Translations under genes and position numbers: made by a program
NCBI RefSeq assembly: GCF_000427465.1
Contig: NZ_ATYB01000014.1
Location: 1,635,570-1,699,569 of the forward strand
Source: Sinorhizobium arboris LMG 14919
Lineage (GTDB): Bacteria > Pseudomonadota > Alphaproteobacteria > Rhizobiales > Rhizobiaceae
Length of the DNA: 64,000 nucleotides
Direction: 5' to 3'
Shown here: positions 62,355-64,000 of the stretch, piece by piece
Layout of the letters: every line of letters begins with the position of its first letter
Position numbering within the stretch: the stretch's first letter is position 1
Notes under the pieces: model-generated
Seen by the model: only the letters and a program-made list of their open reading frames with translations
Databases searched by the model: none
What the model was told of the DNA's origin: nothing

Positions 62355-62615
62355 TCAGTCTGCACTCGGAAGACGGCGCATCGTGAACTCGATCTCGCCG
62401 CCCTCGAGCTGGCGCCAGCTCTCGACCTCCGTCCAATAGGCAGCCTTTGGCCAGGTTTCGAACCACTCACGCGCCTTGGCACGCGCGGCGTCGCGCTCGA
62501 GCCGAAACGTCTCGCGCACGAAAAGCCGGTCGCTTCGTGCCGGATATTTCCGGCGATGCCGGGCGATCTGGCGCCGCAAGCCGTCCAGCGGCGGTCCTGG
62601 GGGTATCTTCGCCAT
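62355..62615 (-). CDS. Small conserved-looking hypothetical protein
   Basis: The product has 86 residues and is very basic in its first half (LRRQIARHRRKYPARSDRLFVRETFRLERDAARAKAREWFETWP), then ends TEVESWRQLEGGEIEFTMRRLP. The balanced use of aromatic and charged residues and AGAGG before the ATG favour a real gene over an antisense shadow. I do not recognise the family. It sits alone between the MFS gene and hemF, upstream of the MFS gene on the same strand. Confidence 0.55.
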   Translation of the reverse strand: MAKIPPGPPLDGLRRQIARHRRKYPARSDRLFVRETFRLERDAARAKAREWFETWPKAAYWTEVESWRQLEGGEIEFTMRRLPSAD

Positions 62616-62818
62616 GGGCTGTACCTCTTGCGAAAAGATAGGATGAGCGCCGCATTATTGCCAGTCATTTGTCCCGATCCTCCGCGGGAGCGGTTCAATG
62701 CGTTAGACTGTCGCTACCGCCGTGGCACCGTTGCCAAGCAGGTGAAAATATGGACTGTGGCGGCAAATATCGAATCGGCGGATTCCGACAGGAAGTCCGC
62801 GAACGGAAGCACATCCCC

Positions 62819-63730
62819 ATGGAACGACCGCAACTGCCACAGGGCCTGCCGGCCGACATCGAAGACAAGAAGGCAGCGGCGAGGGCTTGGTTCGAAAGTC
62901 TCCGCGACACGATCTGCACGGCCTTCGAGGCGATAGAGGATGATCTGACCGGTCCGCTGTCGGATCGCCCGGCGGGCCGTTTCGTCGCCAAGGACTGGCT
63001 GCGCGAGGAAGGCACGGGCGGTGGCGGCCGCATGTCCATGATGGAAGGCCGCGTCTTCGAGAAAGTGGGCGTTCACACGTCCACCGTCTTCGGCGAGTTC
63101 TCGCCGGAGTTCCGCAATCAGATACCCGGCGCGAGCGAAGATCCGCGCTTCTGGGCATCGGGGATTTCGCTAATCGCACACCCGATCAACCCCAATGTCC
63201 CTGCCGTGCACATGAACACGCGCATGGTCGTGACCACCAGCAACTGGTTCGGCGGCGGCGCGGACCTGACGCCGGTCCTCGACCGCCGGCGCATCATGAC
63301 CGATCCGGATACCGTGCTCTTTCATCGCGCCATGGAGATCGCCTGCAATCGGCACCAGGTCGCCGATCATGCGAAGTTCAAGCAGTGGTGTGACGAGTAT
63401 TTTTTCCTGAAACACCGAAACGAGCCGCGCGGCACCGGCGGGATCTTCTACGACTGGCTGCACTCTCCGGAGGAACTCGGCGGCTGGGACGCGGATTTCG
63501 CCTTCACGCGCGATGTCGGCAAGGCCTTCGCACTCGTCTATCCGAGGATCGTCCGGAACAATTTCGGCAAACCCTGGAGCGAACAGGACCGCAACGAACA
63601 GCTCGTGCGGCGCGGTCGGTATGTCGAGTTCAACCTCCTTTACGACCGCGGCACGATTTTCGGCCTCAAGACCGGCGGCAACGTCGAGTCGATCCTCTCC
63701 TCCCTGCCTCCCCTCGTGCGCTGGCCGTGA
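62819..63730 (+). CDS. hemF: Oxygen-dependent coproporphyrinogen III oxidase
   Basis: HemF decarboxylates coproporphyrinogen III to protoporphyrinogen IX using oxygen in haem synthesis. The 303-residue product shows the signature blocks [30 protein letters not shown] near residue 62, HMNTRM and [13 protein letters not shown], and the late [30 protein letters not shown]. The ATG at 62819 gives the usual start ([21 protein letters not shown]). No oxygen-responsive Fnr-type site is evident upstream. Confidence 0.96.
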   Translation: MERPQLPQGLPADIEDKKAAARAWFESLRDTICTAFEAIEDDLTGPLSDRPAGRFVAKDWLREEGTGGGGRMSMMEGRVFEKVGVHTSTVFGEFSPEFRNQIPGASEDPRFWASGISLIAHPINPNVPAVHMNTRMVVTTSNWFGGGADLTPVLDRRRIMTDPDTVLFHRAMEIACNRHQVADHAKFKQWCDEYFFLKHRNEPRGTGGIFYDWLHSPEELGGWDADFAFTRDVGKAFALVYPRIVRNNFGKPWSEQDRNEQLVRRGRYVEFNLLYDRGTIFGLKTGGNVESILSSLPPLVRWP

Positions 63731-63814
63731 GCCGCGGCTTATTCGACCACCGTTGCAAAGGCGAACAAATGCGCCGCATCGGCGTTTCCCTCTCCAGGAG
63801 AAAGGGAGCGACGC

Positions 63815-64000
63815 ATGGTCTTCAAGAAACGGACATTCTTCGGCGGTGACCCCGAGAGACTGCCTGCCGGAGATCCGGCCGAACTCGAGCGCCGTGTCGC
63901 TCATTGCCTTGCAGTCGCGCCGGGCCTCGACGCCATAGGGGTCACGGTGACCGGCTCGGGCACCACGATCCTGCTCGCCGGTACGGTAGCGACCGAGGAG
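63815..64000 (+). CDS. BON-domain protein (5' part; runs out of window)
   Basis: The first 62 codons are present, from an ATG preceded by AAAGGGAG. After ~20 polar residues, ELERRVAHCLAVAPGLDAIGVTVTGSGTTILLAGTVATEE matches the first half of a BON domain (helix, then strand, then 'V.L.G.V...e'). BON domains are found in OsmY-like and outer-membrane-associated stress proteins. Nothing can be said about the rest. Confidence 0.7.
   Translation, partial: MVFKKRTFFGGDPERLPAGDPAELERRVAHCLAVAPGLDAIGVTVTGSGTTILLAGTVATEE

Overview
The window is ordinary, high-GC core chromosome of an alphaproteobacterium of the order Rhizobiales. Several protein sequences look like Sinorhizobium/Ensifer (close to S. 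meliloti). The pointers are a ~2050-residue coiled-coil growth-pole protein of the RgsE/GPR type, a CckA hybrid kinase, a cysteine-poor DksA, separate petA-petB-petC genes, and Rhizobium-type palindromic intergenic repeats. This assignment rests on recognition, not on a database search. I see no prophage, insertion sequence, CRISPR array, tRNA or rRNA gene.

Layout, left to right. 1-8 kb: end of a DUF1476 (ATPase zeta-inhibitor) gene, then purC-purS-purQ, a lipoprotein, a divergent DUF1127/MocR-regulator pair, a PagL-like outer-membrane protein and purL. 8-9 kb: a bolA-family gene, a tiny basic protein and the monothiol glutaredoxin grxD. 9-12 kb: two tandem Bcr/CflA drug-efflux genes. 12-21 kb (mostly minus strand): an inositol-monophosphatase-family enzyme, ttcA, glsA, rpsD, a HerA-like ATPase, murI, a TrmJ-like methyltransferase and a FUSC-family membrane protein. 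21-29 kb: icd, a SulP transporter, then alaS and recA on the minus strand, recA having a promoter that contains an SOS box. 29-31 kb: pseudouridine breakdown (psuK-like kinase and psuG). 31-36 kb: cckA, a FliO-like membrane protein and dksA. 36-40 kb: a SixA-like phosphatase, the ycjX-ycjF pair and a secreted protein. 40-42 kb: folP-folB-folK. 42-44 kb: a DUF922 protein, a candidate small RNA, a [2Fe-2S] ferredoxin and an HPt protein. 44.8-50.9 kb: the giant rgsE/GPR-type gene. 51-59 kb: a VOC protein, petA-petB-petC (cytochrome bc1) and two tandem ABC exporters. 59-64 kb: trmL, a SoxR/FMN-reductase unit with a clear SoxR operator, an MFS transporter, a small unknown protein, hemF and the start of a BON-domain gene.

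Genes that act together: PurC, PurS, PurQ and PurL belong to purine biosynthesis, and PurS+PurQ+PurL form the FGAM synthase. BolA and GrxD are a known iron-sulfur partner pair. FolP, FolB and FolK make the pterin part of folate. PetA, PetB and PetC form respiratory complex III. CckA and the RgsE-type protein both belong to alphaproteobacterial cell-cycle and polar-growth control, and the small HPt protein next to rgsE may be linked to it.

The observations most worth checking are a probable trans-acting small RNA with anti-Shine-Dalgarno loops (about 43.08-43.20 kb), a textbook SoxR box inside a 19-bp promoter spacer (60.5 kb), direct repeats overlapping a nearly leaderless MocR promoter (3.25-3.29 kb), and DNA-level tandem duplications inside the growth-pole gene.
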